A DNA stretch of 25,410 nucleotides from JBFLYE01 sp040756715 [NCBI: bacterium] (GCA_040756715.1 JBFLYE010000035.1:1-25410); one strand, 5' to 3'; positions 14,284 through 22,223 are shown, counted from the first letter of the stretch. Made by a program: numbers and translations. The notes: generated by a model from the sequence alone, not told the origin.

Positions 14284-16755
14284 TCAAAGACTGTTTGTTT
14301 TAATCTCCTTATCCAGCCTTTGCTTTTGCTTTTCTAGCTCTATATCCATGATAAGGTATATCTCTATTCCAGAGGCAACTAAAACAACAGATTTCTCGGG
14401 TTTTTCTATTGTTTCATTAAAGCTTAACTCTACATTGGCAAGCCTTTTTATATAATCTTTTCCCTCAAATTCCCTTGATTTTATAAAGCAAGAAATGGAT
14501 TTATTTGGAATGCCCATAATAGCCTTTGTATTCCTTATTTTTACAACAATTTCTTTTACAAGCTCCATTTTTTGCGAAGCATCTTTGTCCTCTTCTATAA
14601 AGGGCTTTGGCCATTCTGAGGCCATAATTGATTGTTTCTTAAACATCATCCAGAGCTTTTCTGTAATGAATGGGATAAAGGGGTGAAGAAGCCTTAAAAT
14701 TACACAAAAGCTTTCTCTTAAAAGGTATGAAGCCTCCCCTTTTCTTTTTTTAAGTTCATCCTTTTCAATCTCTATAAACCAATCGCAATACTCATGCCAG
14801 AAAAAGCTATATAAAGAAGACGAGGCTTGATTAAAGGAAAATTCCTCAAGGCAATTGGTTACCTCTTTAATTACCTGGGATAGCCTGAGAAAAATCCATT
14901 TTTCAGCCAGTGTTTTCGGGATTGGGGATTGGAGATTGGAAATTGGAGATTTGTCTAAATTCATTAGAATAAACCTCCCGGCATTCCATAGCTTATTCAT
15001 AAAATGCTTGTAGCCCTCTATCCTCTCCTCCTTTATCAAAATATCCCTTCCCGCAGAGCACATCGCAGCTAATGTTAGTCTTAAGCTATCACAGCCATAT
15101 TTCTCAATAAGCAAAAGGGGATCAATGATATTTCCCGATGACTTGCTCATCTTTTTGCCCTCCTCTGTTCTGATTAACCCATGGATATAAACATCCCTGA
15201 AAGGAACATCGTCCATAAACTTCAATCCCATCATTATCATCCTGGCAACCCAGAAGAATATAATATCAAAGCCGGTAACCAGAACAGAGGTTGGGTAGAA
15301 TGTTTTTAGATAAGATGTCTCTTCTGGCCAGCCCATTGTAGAAAATGGCCAAAGGGCTGAGGAAAACCAGGTATCCAAGACATCATTGTCTTGCACCAAT
15401 TCTTTACAACCACAATATGGACAAGCCTCTGGCGTATCAATTGCAACAACAATCCCATTCCGCACTCCGCATTCTACATTCCGCATTCCTTGGCAATACC
15501 AAACAGGAATCCGATGTCCCCACCAGATCTGCCTTGAGATGCACCAATCCCTTATATTTCCCATCCATTCAAGGTATATCTTTTCCCAATTATCTGGGAT
15601 AAACCTTGTTTTCTTTTCTAAAACACAAGAAATGCCCCTTTCTGCCAAAGGCTTCATCTTAACAAACCATTGCTTTGATAAATATGGCTCAATTACAGAA
15701 TGACACCTGTAGCAATGGCCAAGGTTGTATTTATAAGGCTCTATTTTTTCAATAAGATTGCCTAAGTCCTCAACTATCCTCTTTCTTGCCTCAAGCCTAT
15801 CTAAACCTCTATATGAAAAGGCATTCTCATTCATCATCCCCCTCTCATCAATTACCTTTATTGGGGAGAGGTTGTGCTTTTTTCCAATAACAAAGTCATT
15901 TGGGTCGTGTGCGGGCGTTATTTTCAAAGCTCCTGTTCCAAAATCCATCTGGACAAAGGAAGAAGCAATAATGGGAATTTCCCGATTTGCAAGGGGAAGA
16001 ATTGCCATCTTTCCAATGAGGTCTTTATACCTTTCGTCATCTGGATTAACCGCAACAGCGGTATCTCCTAGCATTGTCTCAGGTCTTGTTGTCGCAACCA
16101 CAATATAATCCATTCCACATTCCTTAAGGGGATATTTGATGTAATACAAAAACCCATCCATTTCATTATATGAAACCTCAATGTCTGAGATAGCTGTCTG
16201 GCACCTTGGACACCAATTGATGATGTAGTTATCCCGATAGATTAAGCCTTCATTATAAAGCCTTACAAATACCTCACGCACAGCCCTTGATAGCCCTTCA
16301 TCCATTGTGAACCTTAATTTTGTCCAATCACAAGAGCATCCAAGCCTTTTTAGCTGCTCAATTATCCTATTTCCATATTCTTTCTTCCAAGACCAGACAT
16401 TCTTTAAGAATTCTTCCCTTCCCAAATCCTCCCTTTTTTTACCCTCCTTTGCAATGGCTTTTTCAACCACATTTTGTGTGGCAATCCCGGCATGGTCTGT
16501 GCCTGGAAGCCATAAAACATTGAACCCTTGCATCCTCTTAAACCTTGCCAGTATATCCTGAATTGTATTGTTTAAGGCATGTCCCATATGCAGAGAACCC
16601 GTAACATTTGGCGGAGGAATGACAATAGAAAACGGCGGTTTTGAAGAAGAAGATGGTGTAAAATATCCCCCTTGTTCCCAAAAGGCATATAATTCTTTCT
16701 CCTCTTTTGGCTCATAAGACTTTGGAATTTCCAAAAGAGACACCCTATTCTTCAT
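14284..16755 (-). CDS. valS: Valyl-tRNA synthetase, C-terminal arm absent
   Basis: Class Ia synthetase charging tRNA-Val. PPPNVTGSLHMGH (47-59) holds the HIGH-type motif, and KMSKS is near residue 532. The editing domain lies between, with GTGALKITPAHDPND. Zinc-type pairs CPRC, CYRC and CPYCGC are present, followed by DNDVLDTWFSSALWPFSTMGW. The protein is 823 residues, against about 880-950 in well-known ValRS. It stops after LEKQKQRLDKEIKTNSL, at the start of the coiled-coil tRNA-binding arm, so about 60 residues are missing. In-frame simple repeats add extra peptides at about residues 422-433 and 601-611. Its ATG overlaps the DUF763 stop. Confidence 0.95.
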   Translation of the reverse strand: MKNRVSLLEIPKSYEPKEEKELYAFWEQGGYFTPSSSSKPPFSIVIPPPNVTGSLHMGHALNNTIQDILARFKRMQGFNVLWLPGTDHAGIATQNVVEKAIAKEGKKREDLGREEFLKNVWSWKKEYGNRIIEQLKRLGCSCDWTKLRFTMDEGLSRAVREVFVRLYNEGLIYRDNYIINWCPRCQTAISDIEVSYNEMDGFLYYIKYPLKECGMDYIVVATTRPETMLGDTAVAVNPDDERYKDLIGKMAILPLANREIPIIASSFVQMDFGTGALKITPAHDPNDFVIGKKHNLSPIKVIDERGMMNENAFSYRGLDRLEARKRIVEDLGNLIEKIEPYKYNLGHCYRCHSVIEPYLSKQWFVKMKPLAERGISCVLEKKTRFIPDNWEKIYLEWMGNIRDWCISRQIWWGHRIPVWYCQGMRNVECGVRNGIVVAIDTPEACPYCGCKELVQDNDVLDTWFSSALWPFSTMGWPEETSYLKTFYPTSVLVTGFDIIFFWVARMIMMGLKFMDDVPFRDVYIHGLIRTEEGKKMSKSSGNIIDPLLLIEKYGCDSLRLTLAAMCSAGRDILIKEERIEGYKHFMNKLWNAGRFILMNLDKSPISNLQSPIPKTLAEKWIFLRLSQVIKEVTNCLEEFSFNQASSSLYSFFWHEYCDWFIEIEKDELKKRKGEASYLLRESFCVILRLLHPFIPFITEKLWMMFKKQSIMASEWPKPFIEEDKDASQKMELVKEIVVKIRNTKAIMGIPNKSISCFIKSREFEGKDYIKRLANVELSFNETIEKPEKSVVLVASGIEIYLIMDIELEKQKQRLDKEIKTNSL
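14921..14951. repeat. ATTGGAGATTGG simple repeat inside valS (anticodon-binding region)
   Basis: Units ATTGGGG, ATTGGAG, ATTGGAA and ATTGGAGA repeat in tandem. On the coding strand they give the peptide SPISNLQSPIP, between the catalytic core and the helical anticodon-binding domain (which resumes at AEKWIFLRL). Confidence 0.7.
15455..15490. repeat. ATTCCGCATTC simple repeat inside valS (zinc region)
   Basis: Units CATTCCGCA, CTCCGCATT, CTACATTCCG and CATTCC repeat in tandem. On the coding strand they encode GMRNVECGVRNG, inserted between VWYCQ and the CPYCGC zinc pair. The frame is kept. Confidence 0.75.
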
Positions 16756-17900
16756 CTGCCTAAATTCGCCAGCATATTCCTCTTTTCAGAAGGAGGAAGC
16801 TTTAATTTCTGGATAATCTTTCCAAAAAAATCGATGGTTTTGTCATAGGTTTTACGGTCAATGGGATAGGGTGTTCCATCCTTTCCGCCATGGGCAAAGG
16901 AATATCGGCAAGGGTCTTCATAAGATGGAACTGCACCATAGATGACCTCTGATACCAGGCTTAATGCCCTCATTGTCTTTGGACCAACCCCTTCTAAGGA
17001 GAGAAGCTTCTCATAATTTTCTGGTTTTACGCTGCAAAGTTTGGCAAAAATCCTCTCAAGATAGGAGCTTTTTGAAAAATCCTCTAATAAAACCGGGTGA
17101 GAAAAGAATTCCTTATCTTCCAATTTAAGCAATGTTGCCTTGCTTTGAGCATCTCTTAATGAAACCATTTTATGGTATTTTGAAAAATGTAGCCTTAAAA
17201 TCTGTATATCCTTAATTAAGCCTATGTAGCTTCCTTGAACCAATTCCGTAGAAAGTTTTCTGGTTCCCTGGCTTTCCTTTGCCGTTAAATTTAAGGTAGG
17301 TGCCTTTACCTGGCTGATAATCCCTGAATGTGGCTCGCAAACCAAGTCTTCTATCTTTTCAGAATACCAGTGATAACGCCTTGCAGATTTTGCTTGCCTA
17401 TTCATTCCCTGCTGGACTACTGCCCAGGCGCCATTTTTGGAAAAGAAGAAGGAATGGTGATATATCTGGAAACCATCCTGAATAAGAGAGCTATCAACCT
17501 TGGCAGCCATACGAGAATTATAGACTAAATTATTAACCCTCTTGTCAGGTAGGCTTAAAACATCTCCCCAGGCGATAATCTCATTGGGTGTTTTTAGGGA
17601 TGTCTTTCCCTTTCCTCCACAGATAAAAATCCCCAGCTCTTTTTCCAAACCCCTTATTGCCTCTTTTAATGCAGCGGTTAAAACAGTGGTTAAGCCTGAT
17701 GCGTTCCAGTCAAAAGCAAGAAGCGTGCCTAAAGATTGAAACCAAACAGGGTCAGCAATCCTTTTGATAAATTCATCTTCAGAATATTCTTCCCTTATTA
17801 TCAAAAGCACCTGTCTGCCTAGGTTTACCATCCTTTCAAAAAGCCATCTAGGGCAAACTCCTGTATCCAGTGTAAATGTAGCAATTCCCCTCTTTATCAT
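16752..17900 (-). CDS. DUF763 family protein with helix-hairpin-helix motif
   Basis: A 382-residue member of DUF763, known mainly from archaea and thermophilic or anaerobic bacteria. The opening GIATFTLDTGVCPRWLFERMVNLGRQ, DPVWFQSLGTLLAFDWNASGLTTVL, and the late YEDPCRYSFAHGGKDGTPYPIDRKTYDKTI are its hallmarks. A helix-hairpin-helix (LLSLEGVGPKTMRALSLVSE, about 303-322) suggests nucleic-acid binding. No function is established. It sits 9 bases downstream of endonuclease V and overlaps valS (ATGA). The HhH motif and a repair nuclease upstream make a DNA repair or processing role plausible, but this is inference. Confidence 0.88.
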   Translation of the reverse strand: MIKRGIATFTLDTGVCPRWLFERMVNLGRQVLLIIREEYSEDEFIKRIADPVWFQSLGTLLAFDWNASGLTTVLTAALKEAIRGLEKELGIFICGGKGKTSLKTPNEIIAWGDVLSLPDKRVNNLVYNSRMAAKVDSSLIQDGFQIYHHSFFFSKNGAWAVVQQGMNRQAKSARRYHWYSEKIEDLVCEPHSGIISQVKAPTLNLTAKESQGTRKLSTELVQGSYIGLIKDIQILRLHFSKYHKMVSLRDAQSKATLLKLEDKEFFSHPVLLEDFSKSSYLERIFAKLCSVKPENYEKLLSLEGVGPKTMRALSLVSEVIYGAVPSYEDPCRYSFAHGGKDGTPYPIDRKTYDKTIDFFGKIIQKLKLPPSEKRNMLANLGR

Positions 17901-17909
17901 ATATCTATT

Positions 17910-18617
17910 TTACAAAATAATAGAAGGAATGTATAGGGTTTTATCATATCGTTTGCAAGATGCTTCCTTTGACAGGGTATGGGCTAGCCTTAAAGGCTCG
18001 GCTGTCCTAAATTTTGGAGAAAGAAAAAGGACAATTTCTATTGCAGATTTAAGGGTTATCTTATAGCCAGGTGAAACAAAAATAGGTTTAATCTCCGGTC
18101 TTGTTCTTAAAGCACAACCAAAAACCTCCCCATTTTCCTTAATAAAGCAATATGAGCCCTTTTCTTTTCCAATTTCTCCATCTAGCCTTCCCCACAAAGG
18201 CGTCTTGGCACAACCAATGCTTGGTTTATCAAGAAGGATGCCGATGTGGCTGGCAAGCCCCATCCTTCGTGGATGGGCAATTCCCTGACCTTCAAATAGA
18301 ATAATATCTGGTTCATTATTCACCTTCTCAAAAGCCTTAAGTAAAACAGGCCCTTCCCTAAAGGTCAAAAGCCCTGGAATGTATGGGAATTTTATAGGAG
18401 CGGATATTCTTACCTCTTCAATGGGTTTTAAGTCAAAAAAATTTAAGATAACCACCGCACCATAGGCTACACCTTTTAAGAAAGAAACATCACAGCCTGC
18501 AACCCTTTCTATCCTCTCAAAAGAATCCTTAAGGATAATCCTCTCTTTTAAATCTTTCTGAATTTGAATTGCTTCATTGGGGCTTACCTCCCAGGGATGG
18601 AGATTAAGGTGTTTCAT
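17910..18617 (-). CDS. nfi: Endonuclease V (deoxyinosine 3'-endonuclease)
   Basis: Cuts DNA one base 3' of deoxyinosine and other deaminated bases to start alternative excision repair. The 235-residue protein has the family blocks GCDVSF (D43), FPYIPGLLTFREGP (Y79 in the lesion wedge, E88), ILFEGQGIAHPRRMGLASHIG, PSIGCAKTPLWG, VSPGYKI and AEPLRLAH. Compared with the Thermotoga maritima enzyme (D43, E89, D110, H116), the third metal ligand aligns with E109 rather than Asp, a conservative change that may affect metal use. First gene of the minus-strand run through DUF763, valS, trpD and the M23 peptidase. A partial repeat end (18623) lies just upstream of its start. Confidence 0.93.
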   Translation of the reverse strand: MKHLNLHPWEVSPNEAIQIQKDLKERIILKDSFERIERVAGCDVSFLKGVAYGAVVILNFFDLKPIEEVRISAPIKFPYIPGLLTFREGPVLLKAFEKVNNEPDIILFEGQGIAHPRRMGLASHIGILLDKPSIGCAKTPLWGRLDGEIGKEKGSYCFIKENGEVFGCALRTRPEIKPIFVSPGYKITLKSAIEIVLFLSPKFRTAEPLRLAHTLSKEASCKRYDKTLYIPSIIL

Positions 18618-18622
18618 TTATT

Positions 18623-18634
18623 GTATGTGTTTAA
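18623..18634 (+). repeat. Solo element end GTATGTGTTTAA
   Basis: GTATGTGTTTAACTGTTT matches the terminal motif of the MITE-like elements and, inverted, the AAACAGCTAAACACATAC end at 3263-3280. No partner end is visible, so it looks like a decayed element next to the intact copy at 18738. Confidence 0.5.
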
Positions 18635-18737
18635 CTGTTTTAAAATTCATCCTAAGTTTATCGGAATTCGGGAAAAGTATAAGATTTTAAAGTCTATTCC
18701 GTCTATTTTGACCTGTGATTCAGAGATTACTCAACTT

Positions 18738-18907
18738 GTACGTGTTTAGCTTCTCTCTTAACCAAATTACCATAGCCGTTGTTTAGCTGTCTTATATACC
18801 TAGGCACAAAGGGGCAAAGGCACAAAGAAAGCAAGGAATAAATAAACTCTCTCGCCTCTGTGCCTTAAGTGCCCATTTCCCATTTTATTCTCACCCTAAA
18901 CACATAC
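18738..18907 (+). mobile_element. MITE-like foldback element, copy A (170 bp, 8-bp target duplication)
   Basis: The element is bounded by GTACGTGTTTAG and CTAAACACATAC (inverted ends, 11 of 12 matching) and flanked by the perfect direct repeat CTCAACTT at 18730-18737 and 18908-18915. Its interior has opposed arms built from GGCACAAAG-type units, giving a long hairpin. It has no coding capacity. It matches the inverted copy at 25071-25251 over its full length, apart from an indel of about 11 bases in the repeat arm. It occupies the 489-base gap between the nfi and cooC genes, whose remainder holds only the solo end at 18623 and the promoter at 18989. Confidence 0.9.
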
Positions 18908-18988
18908 CTCAACTTATGAGCAAAAAATAGATTTTAAGAATAAAAAAACTAAAAACTAATGGAAGCTGTTGGCAACCCAATAAAAACC

Positions 18989-19018
18989 TTGACATCCTAA
19001 TAACTCTGTTAAGATAAT
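18989..19018 (+). promoter_or_regulatory. Sigma-70 promoter for cooC-tyrS
   Basis: TTGACA (18989-18994), an 18-base spacer and GATAAT (19013-19018) lie about 90 bases before the cooC ATG. The leader is T- and A-rich, with no obvious hairpin or Shine-Dalgarno sequence. Confidence 0.6.
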
Positions 19019-19106
19019 CTTTATGTTGCATCGTTTCTTTCTTTTTTTCAAGATTTAAATTATATTCGGTAAAAAAAGCCATAAATAATCCCTTTAACCT
19101 TCAAAA

Positions 19107-19841
19107 ATGAAGATAGCTATATCGGGTAAGGGTGGTTCTGGTAAAACAACCATTGCAGCTTGTCTTTGCCAGATTTATGCAAAGGAAAGCAGGGTTTTGG
19201 CGGTTGACTGCGACCCTGATGCTGACCTTGCTTTAGCTTTAGGCATCCCAAAGGAGGAGGCTTTAAAAATAAAGCCATTATCCTCAATGAAGAGCTTAAT
19301 AGAAGAGCGGGTTGGAAAGGAGGGTTTTTTCAGGCTAAACCCAGATGTTTCTGATATTATTGATAAAATAGCTATAAAAATTGGAAATATAAGGCTTATT
19401 GTAATGGGAGGAGTAAAGAAGGAGGGGTGCTTCTGCCCAGAGAATAGGTTTTTAAGGGAAATAATCACAAGGGTTCTTTTGGAGGATTCTGTTGTCATTA
19501 TGGATATGGAGGCAGGGATTGAACACCTTTCCCGACAAACCGCAAAGGGCTGTGATGTTTTATTGATTGTTGTAGAGGCAGGGATAAGGAGCATAAAATC
19601 AGCAGAGACAATAAAGGAATTGGGGTTAGGTCTTGGAATTCCTCATATAATGGCAATTGCAAATAAGATAAGGGATAATGATTTAAAGATTATCAAGGAA
19701 AATTTCTCCCTTCCTATTTGTGGCAAGGTCTCATATAATGAAGCCTTAATTTTTCAGGATAAAAGCGATGGAGGGGTATCATTGGATATTATAGATGAGG
19801 TAAGGCTGATAAAGGAGGAAATAGAAAAATTTGTATGTTGA
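19107..19841 (+). CDS. cooC: CooC-type nickel-insertion ATPase (CO dehydrogenase maturation factor)
   Basis: A MinD/ParA-like ATPase of 244 residues that in known systems loads nickel into CO dehydrogenase or acetyl-CoA synthase. The deviant Walker A GKGGSGKTT (residues 7-15, signature lysine K8) is followed by AVDCDPDADLALALG. The family's metal-binding CxC is C108/C110 in GCFCPENRFLRE. MDMEAGIEHLSR (Walker B region) and VVEAGIRSIKSAETIKELG complete the pattern. No CODH or ACS subunit is in the window, so the client is inferred. It overlaps tyrS by 7 bases, an unusual pairing. Confidence 0.9.
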   Translation: MKIAISGKGGSGKTTIAACLCQIYAKESRVLAVDCDPDADLALALGIPKEEALKIKPLSSMKSLIEERVGKEGFFRLNPDVSDIIDKIAIKIGNIRLIVMGGVKKEGCFCPENRFLREIITRVLLEDSVVIMDMEAGIEHLSRQTAKGCDVLLIVVEAGIRSIKSAETIKELGLGLGIPHIMAIANKIRDNDLKIIKENFSLPICGKVSYNEALIFQDKSDGGVSLDIIDEVRLIKEEIEKFVC

Positions 19842-20992
19842 AAAGGGGAATTCTTGAGATAATTGAGGAAGGGGAGTTTGAAAGGCTCATCTCTTCAAAA
19901 AGGGCTTTAAATATAAAATTTGGCGTTGATCCAACCGCCCCTGATCTTCACTTAGGACACTTAGTTCTTTTAAGAAAGCTTAAATGTTTTCAAGAATTAG
20001 GACACAATATCATCTTTATTATCGGTGATTTTACGGCAAAGATAGGAGATCCATCGGGAAGGGATAAGACAAGGCCAAGCCTTTTAGAAGATGTAATAAA
20101 AGAAAATGCAAAGACTTACATAGAGCAAGTATTCAAAATCCTTTCCTTTAAAAAGACAAAGATTCTTTACAATTCTTCATGGTTTGACAAAATGAGCCTT
20201 TCTGAATTTATTCCCCTTTCATTTTCCTATACAGTTTCTCGGATGCTTGAGAGGGATGATTTTACCCTGCGCTATAAAAACAGAAAGTCTATTGCGATTG
20301 CTGAGTTTTTATACCCTCTGCTTCAAGGCTATGATTCCTATATGGTTAAGGCAGATATAGAGATTGGAGGCTCTGACCAAAAATTTAATATGTTGGTGGG
20401 AAGGGAAATACAAAGGTTTTATTCTTTAAACCCACAGATCGTTATTACAACACCCCTTCTTGAAGGCACAGATGGAAAGCTAAAGATGAGCAAATCCTAC
20501 AATAACTATATCGGCATAAAGGAAAGCCCAAAAGAGATATTTGGAAAAGTGATGTCAATCCCAGATGCTCTTATGATAAAGTATTATGAGCTTTTGACCG
20601 ACGAAAATTATTTAAAAATAAAAGATGAAATAGAAAAGGGAAAACTACATCCAATGAAGGCAAAGGAAGAGCTTGCATTTTTGATTACATCATTTTGTCA
20701 TTCTAAAGATAAAGCAAAAGATGCAAGGGAAGAATTTAGGAGATTGTTTTCTCAAAAGGAAATCCCAGATGAGATTTTGGAATACAAAATAGATAAGCCA
20801 AGCTTAATTGTGGATATTATCTTTAAATCAGGGCTTTCAAATTCCAAATCGCAAGCAAGAAGGCTAATCCTTCAGGGTGGTGTAAAAATTTGTGAAAAGA
20901 AAATAGAAGACCCCAATTTTCAACTAGAAATCCCAGAGGAAGCGATTATCCTAAGGGTTGGAAAGAGAAGGTTTTTGAAGGTAGTAAAATGA
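19835..20992 (+). CDS. tyrS: Tyrosyl-tRNA synthetase
   Basis: Class Ic synthetase charging tRNA-Tyr, 385 residues. FGVDPTAPDLHLGH carries the HIGH-type HLGH (39-42), GDFTAKIGDPSGR follows, then QGYDSYMVKADIEIGGSDQKFNMLVGRE, and KMSKS is at 217-221. The C-terminus is an S4-like RNA-binding domain (SQARRLILQGGVKI). It resembles the TyrZ/type 2 subgroup. Its ATG lies inside the last codons of cooC, with AAAGGAGG about 16 bases upstream. It is convergent with rplK, only 37 bases away, and no convincing terminator separates them. Confidence 0.96.
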   Translation: MLKRGILEIIEEGEFERLISSKRALNIKFGVDPTAPDLHLGHLVLLRKLKCFQELGHNIIFIIGDFTAKIGDPSGRDKTRPSLLEDVIKENAKTYIEQVFKILSFKKTKILYNSSWFDKMSLSEFIPLSFSYTVSRMLERDDFTLRYKNRKSIAIAEFLYPLLQGYDSYMVKADIEIGGSDQKFNMLVGREIQRFYSLNPQIVITTPLLEGTDGKLKMSKSYNNYIGIKESPKEIFGKVMSIPDALMIKYYELLTDENYLKIKDEIEKGKLHPMKAKEELAFLITSFCHSKDKAKDAREEFRRLFSQKEIPDEILEYKIDKPSLIVDIIFKSGLSNSKSQARRLILQGGVKICEKKIEDPNFQLEIPEEAIILRVGKRRFLKVVK

Positions 20993-21029
20993 AGGTAAGC
21001 GTAATGAAGATATGTTTAGCGATAACCCA

Positions 21030-21455
21030 TTAACCCACTATTTCTATCCCCATACTCCTTGCGGTTCCAATTACCTGCTTTGTTGCACCTTCCAGGCTTG
21101 TTGCATTAAGGTCAACCATTTTCTTCTTTGCTATATCTTCTACCTGCTGCAGAGTAATTTTTCCCACCTTCTTTCTCTTCGGATTATCGGAACCTTTTTC
21201 TAATCCTATGGCTTTTTTTATTAGCACAGAGGCAGGCGGTGTTTTTAGCTCAAATGTAAATTTTTTATTCTCAAAGACAGAGATAACCACGGGAACAATC
21301 AATCCTTCTTCCATCCTTGCTGTTTTCTCATTGAAGGCTTTGCAGAATTCCATAATGTTTATTCCAGCCTGACCTAATGCAGGGCCTATTGGAGGGGCTG
21401 GGTTTGCCTTTGCTGCTGGTATCTGAAGCTTTATTTTCTTTACTACCTTTGCCAT
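21030..21455 (-). CDS. rplK: 50S ribosomal protein L11
   Basis: Protein of the GTPase-associated centre, 141 residues. [43 protein letters not shown] is partly shown here by its ends: the proline-rich LQIPA and [14 protein letters not shown] blocks are diagnostic. The C-terminal RNA-binding domain ends with [12 protein letters not shown]. It is last in rpmG-tRNA-Trp-secE-nusG-rplK. The usual next genes (rplA, rplJ, rplL, rpoB) do not follow; convergent tyrS does. Confidence 0.97.
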   Translation of the reverse strand: MAKVVKKIKLQIPAAKANPAPPIGPALGQAGINIMEFCKAFNEKTARMEEGLIVPVVISVFENKKFTFELKTPPASVLIKKAIGLEKGSDNPKRKKVGKITLQQVEDIAKKKMVDLNATSLEGATKQVIGTARSMGIEIVG

Positions 21456-21458
21456 TTT

Positions 21459-21986
21459 TTATAACTTCTCTACTTGGTAAAATTCTAGCTCAAGAGGGGT
21501 TTGTCTTCCTAATATATTTACCATTATATGAAGACGCTCTCTCTTTAGATCAACATCCCTTATAACACCCATAAAATTTGCAAATGGTCCTTCTATAACC
21601 CTTACGCTCTCTTGTGGTTTAAAGATAACCTTTGGCTGAACCGTGGCCGTTCCCTCTTTTATCTTTCTAAAGATTGTATCTACCTCTTCCTTTTTTAAGG
21701 CTACAGGCTTTGCTTTTGTTCCAACAAAACCAAATACCCCAGGTGTATATCGGACAATATGCCAAATATTCTCATCTATATCCATCTCAAGAAAGATATA
21801 GCCTGGAAATAGCTTCCTGGTGGTTATCTTTTTCTTTCCACCCCTTATTTCTGAAACCTCTTCGGTTGGAATAATTATCTGAGAAACCTTCTCTTCTCCC
21901 CCTAAGATTTTAAGCCTGTTTACGATATTGGTTTTTGTAGCATTCTCCTGTCCAGAGTATGTATGGATAGCATACCATTCGCCCAT
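21459..21986 (-). CDS. nusG: Transcription termination/antitermination factor NusG
   Basis: A 175-residue transcription elongation factor that binds RNA polymerase and, through its KOW domain, ribosomal S10 or Rho. The NGN domain opens WYAIHTYSGQENATKTNI and contains FPGYIFLEMD and PGVFGFVG. The KOW domain near residue 125 has VRVIEGPFANFMGVIRDVD, then the closing VNILGRQTPLELEF. Three bases separate it from rplK and nine from secE, so all three are translationally linked. Confidence 0.97.
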   Translation of the reverse strand: MGEWYAIHTYSGQENATKTNIVNRLKILGGEEKVSQIIIPTEEVSEIRGGKKKITTRKLFPGYIFLEMDIDENIWHIVRYTPGVFGFVGTKAKPVALKKEEVDTIFRKIKEGTATVQPKVIFKPQESVRVIEGPFANFMGVIRDVDLKRERLHIMVNILGRQTPLELEFYQVEKL

Positions 21987-21995
21987 TTCATCACC

Positions 21996-22223
21996 TCACT
22001 TTATTAAAAACATCATTATATTTAATGAGATATAGTCAACAATGCCTAAATATAAGCTAAAGATAACAACTACAATTAAAACAGCAATCGTTGAACCTAT
22101 TATTGCCTTTTTTCCTGGCCAAGAAACCTTTCCTGTTTTAGGGTTTGTCTCTATCCAAACCTCTTTCAAGAAAGCCCTTCCTCTTTCATACCAAAATTTT
22201 GTTCTCTCCTTTATGGGATACAT
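21996..22223 (-). CDS. secE: Preprotein translocase subunit SecE
   Basis: The small essential subunit of the SecYEG channel, 75 residues. The amphipathic basic helix with EVWIETNPKTGKVSWPGKKAIIGST contains the family's conserved K-V-x-W-P region. A single transmembrane helix (AVLIVVVIFSLYLGIVDYISL, approximately 48-68) follows. The single-helix form is standard for most bacteria. Upstream is AT-rich simple repeat, not unique leader, and no Shine-Dalgarno sequence is visible. Confidence 0.93.
   Translation of the reverse strand: MYPIKERTKFWYERGRAFLKEVWIETNPKTGKVSWPGKKAIIGSTIAVLIVVVIFSLYLGIVDYISLNIMMFLIK

Noticed and set aside
18564-18749. 61-codon plus-strand ORF
   Set aside because: Antisense to the nfi start and continuing into repeat DNA, with no ribosome site.
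19023-19058. Eleven-codon ORF (MLHRFF) just after the cooC promoter, as a leader peptide
   Set aside because: No ribosome site, no regulatory codon run or attenuator hairpin; T-rich DNA gives Phe codons by chance.
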